Below, one piece after another: positions 1 through 7,780 of a stretch of 64,000 bases of DNA. Under the pieces are notes generated by a model. The model was not told the DNA's origin. It did no database searches and saw nothing but the letters and a program-made list of their open reading frames with translations. Every line of letters begins with the position of its first letter. Within the stretch, counting starts at the first letter, position 1. A program made the translations under genes and the position numbers. The stretch is from positions 54,217 to 118,216 of the forward strand of contig NZ_QVEX01000010.1 in assembly GCF_003434055.1 (NCBI RefSeq), read 5' to 3'. This stretch comes from Enterocloster aldenensis. Lineage in GTDB: Bacteria; Bacillota; Clostridia; Lachnospirales; Lachnospiraceae.

Positions 1-143
1 TCCGGAGTGCGGAAGTCCATATCCGCAACCCACATCGGAATTAAATCCTGGTCACCAAAGCGTTGTTCGAGAAGATCCCATTTCAAAGACACCGAGTTTT
101 TCCTCTGTACTGCATAGTGTTTTACAAATTGTTCCCTGTTCAT
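1..143 (-). CDS. MalY/PatB-type cystathionine beta-lyase (N-terminal part)
   Basis: The minus-strand frame starts with ATG at 143 and runs off the left window edge after about 47 codons. The visible N-terminus contains the KWD, then FGDQDLIPMWVADMDFRTP block typical of PatB/MalY PLP-dependent C-S lyases of aminotransferase fold I. Family knowledge: these enzymes cleave cystathionine or cysteine to a thiol, pyruvate and ammonia. The PLP lysine lies outside the window, so activity cannot be judged. The gene is divergent from the LysR gene that starts at 306, a common arrangement for a regulator and its target. Confidence 0.8.
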   Translation of the reverse strand, partial: MNREQFVKHYAVQRKNSVSLKWDLLEQRFGDQDLIPMWVADMDFRTP

Positions 144-210
144 TTGAACACCCTCCATTTACCTTTTTCATGAAAAACGCCCTATACTCAGCTGTTTTCC
201 TCTTAATTAT

Positions 211-239
211 TTGACATATTTATTATAATATGGTATGTT
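211..239 (+). promoter_or_regulatory. Putative sigma-A promoter of the LysR gene
   Basis: TTGACA (211-216) is followed after 17 bp by TATGTT (234-239), which is preceded by TG at 231-232 (extended -10). This would start transcription near 246, about 60 nt before the TTG start of the LysR gene. An AT-rich stretch on the other strand could serve the divergent lyase gene, but its -35 is poor. Confidence 0.5.
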
Positions 240-305
240 CTTTAAGAAAAGCGACAATAAATCACGAAATCCTTGACAAAACATCAAGGATAAGAGGATA
301 CGGTT

Positions 306-1178
306 TTGGATGTTGAGAAAGCAAGGGCGCTAATCTGCGTTATTGAGGAAAGAAGTATTTCTGCTGCTGCAAATAAGATGGGATACACCCCCTCAGGCAT
401 CAGCCGGATGATGACATCATTGGAGGATGAGCTTGGATTTCCGCTGTTAATCCGCAAAAAAGAGGGAGCATCCATGACGGCCGATTGCAGAAAGATGCTT
501 CCTGTCATCAGGGATTACATCAGAAGTGACGAGGAATGTCTTCAGATGGCAGCAAAGATTCGCGGTATGGAAGTAGGTAATGTAACCATAGGAACCGCAT
601 ACAGTGAGTATTACCGATGGCTGTCAGAATGCATAAAGGACTTCCATGAGAAATACCCGGGAATCCGTATGGAGTTATCCTCCGGATACAGTTCAGACCT
701 GGTGAATAAGGTATTAAACCATAAGCTGGATATGGCAATCGTCAGCCACAGAGATGAGGTTGATGAATGGATTCTTTTATGCAGAGATCCCATGATGGTA
801 TGGGTCCCGGAAAAACACCGGCTTGCCGGCCTTAAGGGGGTCCCGATTGAAGAATTCGCAAAAGAAAACTACATTGATTCGAACTCAGAATATGTGACGG
901 ATAACGCGCTGATATTGGATAAATACGGAATTAAGCCAAACATACAGATTCAGTCAAAAGACAGTTATGCATCCTGGCAAATGGTAGAGGCCGGTCTTGG
1001 GATTGGTCTTAATAATTACATGAACAGTAAGGACCGAATCGGTGATGTAAAGATTCTCCCTCTTATCCCGGAACAGACAGTGGAGATTGGGATTACTTAC
1101 AGCCGCGAGATGGCCCTGGCTGGCAGGATATTTATGGAGCATCTGAAAAGCGAATATATTTCAAAGCTACCTGTATAA
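306..1178 (+). CDS. LysR family transcriptional regulator
   Basis: The protein has 290 residues, the usual LysR length. The N-terminal winged HTH (about residues 1-60, with SISAAANKMGYTPSGISRMM) is followed by a periplasmic-binding-like effector domain (about 85-290). The start is a TTG at 306 with AGAGGA 7 nt upstream; it is the only codon that gives the full HTH. Its divergent neighbour is the PatB-like lyase, so sulfur amino acid control is a reasonable guess. The effector is not visible from sequence. Confidence 0.9.
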   Translation: MDVEKARALICVIEERSISAAANKMGYTPSGISRMMTSLEDELGFPLLIRKKEGASMTADCRKMLPVIRDYIRSDEECLQMAAKIRGMEVGNVTIGTAYSEYYRWLSECIKDFHEKYPGIRMELSSGYSSDLVNKVLNHKLDMAIVSHRDEVDEWILLCRDPMMVWVPEKHRLAGLKGVPIEEFAKENYIDSNSEYVTDNALILDKYGIKPNIQIQSKDSYASWQMVEAGLGIGLNNYMNSKDRIGDVKILPLIPEQTVEIGITYSREMALAGRIFMEHLKSEYISKLPV

Positions 1179-1199
1179 ATCATGAAGGGACATCTTCAT

Positions 1200-2527
1200 A
1201 AAGCTTCTTTAATCTGCCAGAGCTTATGTCAATGTTTAAGGAAGCGGCAGACATCAAAACCGCCGATGAACTGAACTTACCGACTCCCGAGGTCATTTAT
1301 GAAACAGTGGTTGCAAAGCCCACGGAAATACAGTAGGAACTGGTGCAGGAGCTTTCAGAACGAGCTGCCAGAATACACAATAATCGCATAGACCCTTCTA
1401 TCGACAATATGTTGAAAGTAACCTCCGATGAGCGAAAATTGTGGCTTGACCAAAGGGTGATAAATCCCCTGCTATCCGATGATGATAACAGTAAAGTAAA
1501 CACCTGTGTCAACAACATTCTGAATATATGGGAGAACAGCAAGGAGGAAAAACTGACGCAACTTTTGTTCTGAGACCTCTCTACCCCGAAGGGCAAACAT
1601 CAAACTGACAAAGTAGCAAAGGCATGCAACAGTGCTATCAATGGTATGGAACTCCATGCCCTTGAAGATGCCCTACCCAACGATGTAACAGCCCCTAAAT
1701 CACAATTTAGCATTTATGAAGATATAAAGGATAAGCTCATTGCAAATGGTGTGCCTGCCCATGAGGTGGCTTTTATCCATGATGCCAATACCGATGCTCG
1801 CAAAAAGGAGTTATTTGCAAAGGTGCGTAGCGGCGATGTTCGTGTTCTGCTTGGCAATACAGCCAAATGAGGTGCCGGCATGAATGTGCAAGACCGTCTT
1901 GTGGCTCTCCATGACCTCGACTGTCCGTGGCGACCAGGGAATTTAACCCAACGCTCTGGCAGAATTATCCGTCAAGGCAATGAAAACGAACAAGTTAAAA
2001 TCTTTCGCCATGTCACAGAGGACACCTTTGATGCCTACCTCTGGCAAATGGTAGAAAACAAGCAAAAATTCATCAGGCAGATTATGACATCAAAATCTCC
2101 TGTTCGCTCCTGTGAGTACATTGACGAAGCTGCACTCTCCTATGCCGAAATAAAGGCTTTGTGTGCAGGCAACCCTTTGATAAAGGAAAAAATGGACTTG
2201 GATATTGAAGTGGTACCACTGAAGCTTTTAAAAGCCAATCACCAGAGCACAAAATACCGTTTGGAAGATAACCTGTTAAAGCATTTTCCCGAAAGCATTG
2301 AAAAATATAAGGGTTTTATCAAGGGCTTTACCATGTATTTAAGCTATGCTGCCTCTGGCAACGAGCATACTCTTGCTCTTAAAGGTTTAATGAGCCATAT
2401 CGCAAAGCTTGGGCTTGATGCAACAGCAGTATGTATGGTGATGACATAGAGGATTTGAGAAAAAGCTATGACAGACTTTGGGGTGCTGCTGAGGAAATCA
2501 TGCTCCGACTGGCGGCAATTTGAAATC
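1200..2527 (+). pseudogene. C-terminal remnant of a large SNF2-type helicase/methylase of an integrative element
   Basis: One reading frame is conserved from about 1200 to 2449 but is broken by in-frame stops at 1334 (TAG), 1571 (TGA) and 1868 (TGA), and it shifts frame near 2440. The translated pieces carry helicase C-terminal motifs: DVRVLLGNT, NVQDRLVALHDLDCPWRP and RSGRIIRQGN, which is motif VI of SNF2 helicases. Such domains form the end of the giant helicase/DNA-methylase proteins of Firmicute conjugative elements. The N-terminal two thirds are absent, so this is a relic. It abuts the LysR gene without a promoter. Confidence 0.8.
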
Positions 2528-2588
2528 CGTATCATGGACAGATAAAAAATGACCTGCTATGCTTATCTCAAAAAAGGAGGTCTTTATT

Positions 2589-2747
2589 ATGCGAATACTG
2601 CTGAAAATATTGCTGTTCCCCATAACTCTTGTACTGTCTGTCATTGTACTTATATGCCAGTTCCTTTGTGCATTCAGTTCCATGTTGTTATCCGTTTTGG
2701 CATTTACTTATGAAAGCTTTCCTGGACAGACCGGTCAGCTGCAGTGA
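2589..2747 (+). CDS. Small membrane protein of a conjugative element (probably truncated)
   Basis: ATG at 2589 has a perfect AGGAGGT 8 nt upstream. The 52-residue product has one long hydrophobic segment (about residues 2-40, ILLKILLFPITLVLSVIVL). Small proteins of this type often follow the big helicase gene in Lachnospiraceae integrative elements, which matches its place here. The last dozen residues look unrelated and may come from the junction with the recombinase region. Function unknown. Confidence 0.4.
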   Translation: MRILLKILLFPITLVLSVIVLICQFLCAFSSMLLSVLAFTYESFPGQTGQLQ

Positions 2748-2868
2748 AAAATGGGCGCAAAAAGAACTGACTCACCGGAAACGCTGCATCAGACTACTCC
2801 TGTCACCTGCACGGACAGGAGCCGTTGACTGGAGAAGGCAGGATACTGACAGCACATCCGGAAAACTT

Positions 2869-3698
2869 ATGAATAAAGGATTCCGATTGGAACTGGAATC
2901 CTTTGTTGGATATCTGGCACAGAAAGAGTTCAGCCCCAATACGATATCTGGATATAAACGAATTGTTACTTATTTTCTGCTTTTTTGCCAAAAAAACGGA
3001 TATGGGAAGTTATCTGATATCCAAACAAATGATGTGGGTACCTTTTTCCTGACCCTTTACAAAGACGGACGATACCGGTGCATCTGCCACGGGAAGTAAA
3101 GATCATGGAAATCTATAATGGTAAGGAGCTTGCGGCACTCAGATCCACGCTCTCATCAGGGGGGCTGACTAAGAGGGATACCGCTGTCTGCAGGCTCCTC
3201 CCGGAAACAGGGCTCCGGGGGATTGATGTCTGTTCTTTGAAGCTGAAAGATACCGACTGGAGAAAGGACTGTATCTCCATTATTCAGAATAAGACAAAGA
3301 AAACGCTTACCCTTCCATTGAGGGCTTCTTACGGAAATGATATCGCGGATTATATCCTGAATGAACGTCCGCAGGGCAAATCGGACTATGTCCTTTTGAG
3401 GACTTTTGCACCGTTTGGACGTCTGGGTACAGGAAGCATTTATGAGACCCTGAAAAAACTGGAGGAACTTGCCGGGATTAAAAAGGAAGAGCGGCCTGTG
3501 GGGAGTCGGATGACAAGGCATCACGCTGCGTCTTCCATGCTCCGGGCGGGTATCCCTATGTCAGATATCTCAGCAGCTCCCGGGCACAGGGATCCGGACA
3601 TTGTATCCGTATATCTTTCAACTGACGCTATAAGTCTGGCGGCGTGTACGCCCCCACTCCCTCTTGTCGGGAAAGGGGGTATTCCAGATGTACAATGA
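2869..3698 (+). pseudogene. Tyrosine recombinase, frameshifted
   Basis: Residues from 2869 to about 3090 form an N-terminal SAM-like core-binding domain (SPNTISGYKRIVTYFLLF). The catalytic domain continues in another frame from about 3100 to 3698: TGLRGIDVCSLKL (first Arg), RMTRHHAASSMLRAG, and APGHRDPDIVSVYL with the late His and Tyr. The usual His of the HxxR box is Arg, and the connection between the domains is missing. The gene overlaps the start of the next recombinase, as in tandem recombinase sets of the Tn554/RIT kind. Confidence 0.7.
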
Positions 3699-4470
3699 GT
3701 CCCTGTTGGAACTGATCGACCAGTTTGTTTCCTATAAGAGAGCGAACGGCTATCAATACCAGACCGGAGCTTATTATCTAAAGAGATATGCCCGGTTTGT
3801 TATGGAAACAGCTCCAGGATACCCCGGGAAGCCTTTATAACGCGGCTGCGTCCCTGCGTGAATTCGGCAGGTATCCTGCCGCCCGCGGCATCAAGGCGTA
3901 TCTTATCCCGTCCGGAAGGCTGCATCTTCCCACGCCGGTCCAGCCGTATTCTTTTACGGAGGAAGAGATCGTTGCGTCTTTCAGGGAATGCGACATCTTG
4001 ATGAAGGCTGTCTTGATATCATCCAGTCGAAAGGACCGAAGAGCCGGAGGGTTTATATTTCAAGAGAACCTGCGGAATACTTAACCGTCTATGACCGCCG
4101 GATCAGCCATCTGTTCCCGGACCGCGCGACTTTCTTCCCGAACAGGGGAGACCATCCATACGGCGCCAGCTGGCTGCAGCAGAACTTCCTGCGTTTCTGG
4201 TATGCCGCTTTTCCGGAGAAGAGAGGTTCCGGTATCAGCATACGCGCGTATGATTTCCGCCATCACTCTGTCTATGCCAACATGAATCGCTGGCTGAGGG
4301 AAGGAAGAAACGTGAATGTTATGCTTCCTTACCTTATGCGGTATATGGGGCATTCCGATGTGAAAAATACCCTGTACTACTTCCATCCCGTGCCGGATAT
4401 CTATGGAGGGATACTGGACAGATCCAGGCATTCGGAAGAACTGATACCGGAGGTGGATGATTCTCCAATC
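3688..4470 (+). pseudogene. Second tyrosine recombinase, frameshifted and 3' truncated
   Basis: ATG at 3688 opens a core-binding domain (LIDQFVSYKRANGYQYQTGA). The frame is lost near 3830, resumes in +1 to about 3990 (PYSFTEEEIVASFRECD), and returns to the first frame with the catalytic end (RAYDFRHHSVYANMNRW, YMGHSDVKNTLYYF). Part of the middle is deleted. It overlaps the previous recombinase by 11 nt, indicating they were a translationally coupled tandem pair. The last residues before the stop at 4498-4500 appear to be antisense IS110 sequence, so the junction lies near 4470. Confidence 0.7.
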
Positions 4471-5029
4471 CCAGAGATTTCAAGAATCTTTTCTGCGTGA
4501 GGAATCTGTCTGCATTTCTGCATGAGTTCCCCCTCTGTTTCTGACAGCTTTTTATCCAGCTCCATGATTTTTTCTGCAAACCATCTGGTGACTGTCTTAC
4601 CCGCCTCAATACCATCCTTTAACCCGACACTTTCACTGGCATACTTTATGATCTCTCCGGCTCTGCTGTATCCGCGTCCTCTCAGCTTTGCCTCGCGCCA
4701 GATCTGACGGATCCCATCTTCTCCCAGTTTCAGTAAATCCTCCGGAAATGGCGCAATCCGCAAAACCTCCAGACAGAACAGTCCGTCTGTCTTTCCAAAA
4801 GCATCTTTGTATTCTGGAAAATAAATCTTCATTTCCCTGTGCAGACGGTTGATATTCCGCATTCTGTCCTCATTCAGCTGGTCTCTGAACATGGTCAGCC
4901 TGCGCATATCCGCATACACTTTTTCAGGAAGATACGGCATCCCAAAGTTACCATCCTTTACAAGATTTGCAATTAACTTCGGATCCTTTCTGTCATCCTT
5001 AAGCTGGCTGTCATCCTCTACCTCCTCCT
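4455..5029 (-). pseudogene. IS110 family transposase fragment (middle part)
   Basis: The open frame reads DDSQLKDDRKDPKLIANLVK then PYLPEKVYADMRRLTMFR, the second half of the DEDD RuvC-like domain of IS110 transposases. A coiled-coil linker follows (LDKKLSETEGELMQKCR), then the start of the Transposase_20 HhH (ILEISGIG). Both ends are missing: there is no GIDVSK start and no Tnp domain with its catalytic Ser. It is wedged head-on into the recombinase relic. It is inverted relative to the second IS110 relic at 5301. Confidence 0.75.
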
Positions 5030-5041
5030 AATATATAAGTG

Positions 5042-5300
5042 TAGGGTTTCAGTACCCAACAACCAGTTGGGACTTAATCCTCTCATTGTTTAAGCTGTAT
5101 AATGATTAGGCATCGGTCTGACGACACCTCCTAGGACCATCAGCGTCCGTGCGAAAGCCTGTCAGCCAGCCTGTCATTGCAGCCGTTCGATTTATGCAGG
5201 TTGAACTACCTCTCACGTTCGTTTGATACCCCAGGAGATTGAATCGGCAATGAGGAATGCTGGAATCCATGCAAATTCATTATTCAGGAGGTACATAAGA
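5042..5300 (+). ncRNA. IS110 left-end leader, candidate bridge RNA region
   Basis: The 260 bp before the IS110 start codon at 5301 are non-coding. They contain a TATAAT at 5098-5103 and GC-rich segments able to pair. In IS110-group elements the leader upstream of the transposase encodes the bridge RNA that guides target and donor recognition. Placement is the only support here: I cannot fold the RNA or see the element end. The element itself is dead. Confidence 0.3.
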
Positions 5301-5425
5301 ATGTACAACGCAGTAGGTATTGATGTTTCAAAAGGCAAGAGCACCGTTGCAGTCCTGCAGCCTGGCGGCACTGTCATCCGTAAACCCTTTGATGTTTCCC
5401 ATACTTCCCAAAACCTCAATGAACT
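5301..5425 (+). pseudogene. IS110 family transposase N-terminal fragment
   Basis: ATG at 5301 has AGGAGG 9 nt upstream. The first 40 codons give AVGIDVSKGKSTVAVL, the first catalytic Asp block of the DEDD domain. At about 5425 the frame enters antisense IS3 sequence and stops soon after. Together with the inverted fragment at 4455-5029 it shows at least two IS110 insertions or one insertion rearranged by inversion. Confidence 0.7.
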
Positions 5426-5935
5426 GGCTTTTGCTGTGGCGTCATATAGCCGATAGCACTATGAATCCTTTTGCGGTTATACCAGCCCTCTATGTACTCA
5501 AAGATTGCTCTCCGAGCCTCTTTGGAATCTCGATATGTGTGGAGATAGACTTCTTCCTTTTTCAACACAGAATGGAAAGATTCTATGCAGGCGTTGTCAT
5601 AGGGATTCCCTTTACGGCTGAATGAAGTATCCCTTGGCTGTGCAGGTAACTCTCAAATGCCTGACTTGTGTATTGACTTCCCAGATTACTATGGAGGAGG
5701 ATGCCTTGCGTATTCCTGACATTCAGGCAGGCATTTTTTACTGCCTCCACTGCCAGTTCAGCTGTCATGGATGTGCCATAGGCATATCCGATGGTCTTAC
5801 GGCTGCATAAGTCCATCACGGAAGCCAGATAAGTCCAGCCTTCTTTCTGCACATGGATGCAGGTAATATCCGTACACCATTTCTGGTGAATGGTCTCCGC
5901 CTCAAAATCACGTCCCACTGGCCTTTGGCTATAAT
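5426..5935 (-). pseudogene. IS3 family (IS150-like) transposase OrfB, decayed
   Basis: The minus strand encodes an rve integrase core: KWCTDITCIHVQKEGWTYL (first Asp), then LLHSNLGSQYTSQAFE, where the second catalytic Asp is replaced by Asn. A frameshift near 5630 follows, after which RKGNPYDNACIESFHS (catalytic Glu) and KRIHSAIGYMTP continue in another frame. OrfA, the N-terminus of OrfB and both terminal repeats are absent. Confidence 0.8.
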
Positions 5936-5936
5936 C

Positions 5937-6039
5937 CGCTCAGATGCCCGAAGTGTGGCACTTCTATGTTGGTTTTAGAAGTTTACCACAAAAAAACTGC
6001 ACTATTTGAACGCTATTGGAAGGTCATGGGATACGGTTA
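5937..6039 (+). pseudogene. Possible IS91-like transposase C-terminal tail
   Basis: A short open stretch gives RCPKCGTSMLVLEVYHKK followed by about 15 residues and a TAG at 6037. The CPxCG knuckle near the C-terminus resembles the tail of IS91-type transposases found in Clostridia. Only about 33 codons remain, directly joined to the IS3 relic, so the family call is tentative. Confidence 0.3.
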
Positions 6040-6215
6040 GCTCCATATTCCTGTTTCTTTCTCTACCGTCAGATAGTGCAGTCTAAACAAAAAACAAAAA
6101 ACTACATAGACAACGTCATGGCGAAGTCATATCTTCGCTCTTTTGCTATGCCATTTTTTATTTCCAGTCTATTATACACCATCTTTGCCAATTTGCGAAG
6201 TTTCCTATAAAGCGT

Positions 6216-6243
6216 AAAAGAGCACCGGATTACTCCGATGCTC
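6216..6243 (-). terminator. Rho-independent terminator of the CD3324/RNHCP pair
   Basis: GAGCACCGG (6220-6228) and CCGATGCTC (6235-6243) form a 9-bp stem with one mismatch and a 6-nt loop. On the minus strand it is followed by TTTTAC. It lies 26 nt after the RNHCP stop codon. Confidence 0.7.
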
Positions 6244-6269
6244 CTGTTATAGCCATCATTATTTGATTA

Positions 6270-6692
6270 TTACAAGCTACCTTCTCCACCCATCATTCTG
6301 GTCATTTCTTCGATTCTCTCGATAGGAAAAGGCGGCTGTCCTAAAGGCTTCATTGCAATGGACATAAGCTTCATCGGATTATCATCAGCAGCAACTCGAT
6401 TGGAACTAAGCGTTCCGCACGTTTTACATCTGTGAATAATCGCCCATTCACCTTTGTTTCTAACCCATACAGACACAGGTTCCATATGTCCCCCACATTC
6501 AGATTCTCTGTCACCTGGTTCAATATCCACATGCAGGCTATATAGGCAATTGGGACAATGATTTCTGTGATTGCTTCCAGCGCCTTCTGGAACTACTGTT
6601 CTGCCGCAATTCTTACAAACAAATATTTCATTGCATGGATGCTTTTTATAGTAGCCTTTTTCATATAACTTTCGCTTGTTCTCCCTATTCAT
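6270..6692 (-). CDS. RNHCP domain zinc-ribbon protein
   Basis: ATG at 6692 gives 140 residues. Cysteine pairs CKNCG, HRNHCPNC and HRCKTCG mark an RNHCP domain (about residues 18-105), named for its Arg-Asn-His-Cys-Pro signature, which is present exactly. Family knowledge: widespread small zinc-binding protein, role unknown. The start overlaps the end of the upstream CD3324-type gene by 8 nt, so the two are translationally coupled. Longer upstream starts lie inside the neighbour and are not needed. Confidence 0.85.
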   Translation of the reverse strand: MNRENKRKLYEKGYYKKHPCNEIFVCKNCGRTVVPEGAGSNHRNHCPNCLYSLHVDIEPGDRESECGGHMEPVSVWVRNKGEWAIIHRCKTCGTLSSNRVAADDNPMKLMSIAMKPLGQPPFPIERIEEMTRMMGGEGSL

Positions 6693-6990
6693 CTTTGAAT
6701 CCCCCATTATCTTCCTTTGCAGAGGATTCATACTTGCGTATTATTCCACGGATTGTTTTATCCGACAGGAAAAATAACTCACACAAATTAGTAATAGTCT
6801 GGCCTGAATAGTAAAGTTCAACTATTTTTTGATTACGTTCTGCCAGTCTATCTTTGGTTCCGTTTTTTTCTCCCCAGGATTTTGTGTTTTCATCTTTCCT
6901 TGGAATATAAATAATTTGACCATCGATATATTTTTGAATTTCCCATATCAAACATTCTGGCAAAACATCATCTGCATTAACATAGCTCAT
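6685..6990 (-). CDS. CD3324 family HTH protein
   Basis: ATG at 6990 is preceded by AGGAGGA. The 101-residue product starts with YVNADDVLPECLIWEIQKYI, then IYIPRK and WGEKNGTK, and ends with an HTH (NLCELFFLSDKTIRGIIRKY). This matches the CD3324 family of small Mor-like DNA-binding proteins in Clostridia. It is probably a local regulator. A perfect inverted repeat lies 28 nt upstream of its start. It overlaps the RNHCP gene downstream. Confidence 0.85.
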   Translation of the reverse strand: MSYVNADDVLPECLIWEIQKYIDGQIIYIPRKDENTKSWGEKNGTKDRLAERNQKIVELYYSGQTITNLCELFFLSDKTIRGIIRKYESSAKEDNGGFKDE

Positions 6991-7017
6991 ATGCTTCCTC
7001 CTAAAAATTTTTAGGAT

Positions 7018-7060
7018 GCAATGGCTATAGCATAAATTTTGTATTTGCAATAGCCATTGC
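7018..7060. promoter_or_regulatory. Perfect 11-bp inverted repeat, candidate operator
   Basis: GCAATGGCTAT at 7018-7028 and ATAGCCATTGC at 7050-7060 are exact inverse complements separated by 21 nt. The pair sits just upstream of the CD3324-family HTH gene. A binding site for that protein (autoregulation) is an inference; a transcribed hairpin is the alternative. Confidence 0.4.
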
Positions 7061-7192
7061 TATCGCACAATAAGCTTATACTTCTTCAAAAAACACTCTT
7101 TGAACCTTTCTTGTCATATTTGTTACAGAATAACATTTAAGTGGCTGCATCGGCAACCTTAATTTTGATTATAATTGTTTTTCAGAATTGCA

Positions 7193-7555
7193 TTACATTG
7201 CTTTCAAAGTAAAAGATACATTCCACAGCCCCTTATAACTCATATCCTTCTCCAGCTTCGCCTTGAACCCTTCCACAAACATCTCCGTCTGCTTCACATC
7301 CAGCGTCTCCGTGTCAAAATACCTCACCTGTATCTTGTCCCGGTTCTTATACTCCGTCAGTTTTTTCAGCCATGCCGGGGACACGGAAAAACTCACCGTG
7401 ATCGTCACAACCCCTGTCCTGACCACATCCCTCTGTTTCGTCCCCGCCTCGGTCTCCCCTCCGGAATCCGCCTCCACGTCCTTCAGTTCCACCTCATAGG
7501 AATCCGGCAGGGGAAGGTCCTCCCCGTCAAAATTCAGATACTGTATAAAAGCCAT
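7193..7555 (-). CDS. Phage tail-associated protein
   Basis: 120 residues: MAFIQYLNFDGEDLPLP then KDVEADSGGETEAGTKQRDV, VVTITVSFSVSPAWLKKL and a C-terminal KGLWNVSFTLKAM. Proteins of this type sit just after the tape-measure gene in Lachnospiraceae prophages and prophage-like elements. Here too a tape-measure 3' end lies 15 nt upstream. No other phage gene remains, so it is an orphan relic though its frame is intact. Exact structural role not known to me. Confidence 0.6.
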   Translation of the reverse strand: MAFIQYLNFDGEDLPLPDSYEVELKDVEADSGGETEAGTKQRDVVRTGVVTITVSFSVSPAWLKKLTEYKNRDKIQVRYFDTETLDVKQTEMFVEGFKAKLEKDMSYKGLWNVSFTLKAM

Positions 7556-7570
7556 TCCTCTGCCTCCTTC

Positions 7571-7779
7571 CTATCGTCCGCCGCTCCGCAGATTGCTCCT
7601 CTGCTGCGCGTTCACAATCACCTCGTCCAGCATCGTGCCTCCCAGATAAATCGGTATCACGATATCCCCGGATCCGTTCACGCTGCTCATGCCTTCCCTT
7701 ATCGCGGAAACCAGCGCCGCCGGATCAAAACTGCCCATGCCGTAGGTCATGCTTCCGCCCAGCGCCGCAAGTTCACCCG
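7571..7779 (-). pseudogene. Phage tail tape-measure protein, C-terminal fragment
   Basis: The minus frame ending with TAG at 7571-7573 reads GDIVIPIYLGGTMLDEVIVN then AQQRSNLRSGGR, the characteristic end of tape-measure proteins in Clostridial phages. About 68 codons remain. The 5' part is replaced by the end of jetD: the JetD stop codon is at 7781-7783. This boundary is probably the recombination edge of the Wadjet cassette. Confidence 0.6.
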
Positions 7780-7780
7780 C

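Noticed and set aside
1200..2449. Stop-codon recoding (TGA/TAG read-through) in the helicase
   Set aside because: The gene is also truncated at its 5' end and frameshifted at the 3' end; no recoding machinery is visible, so decay is simpler.
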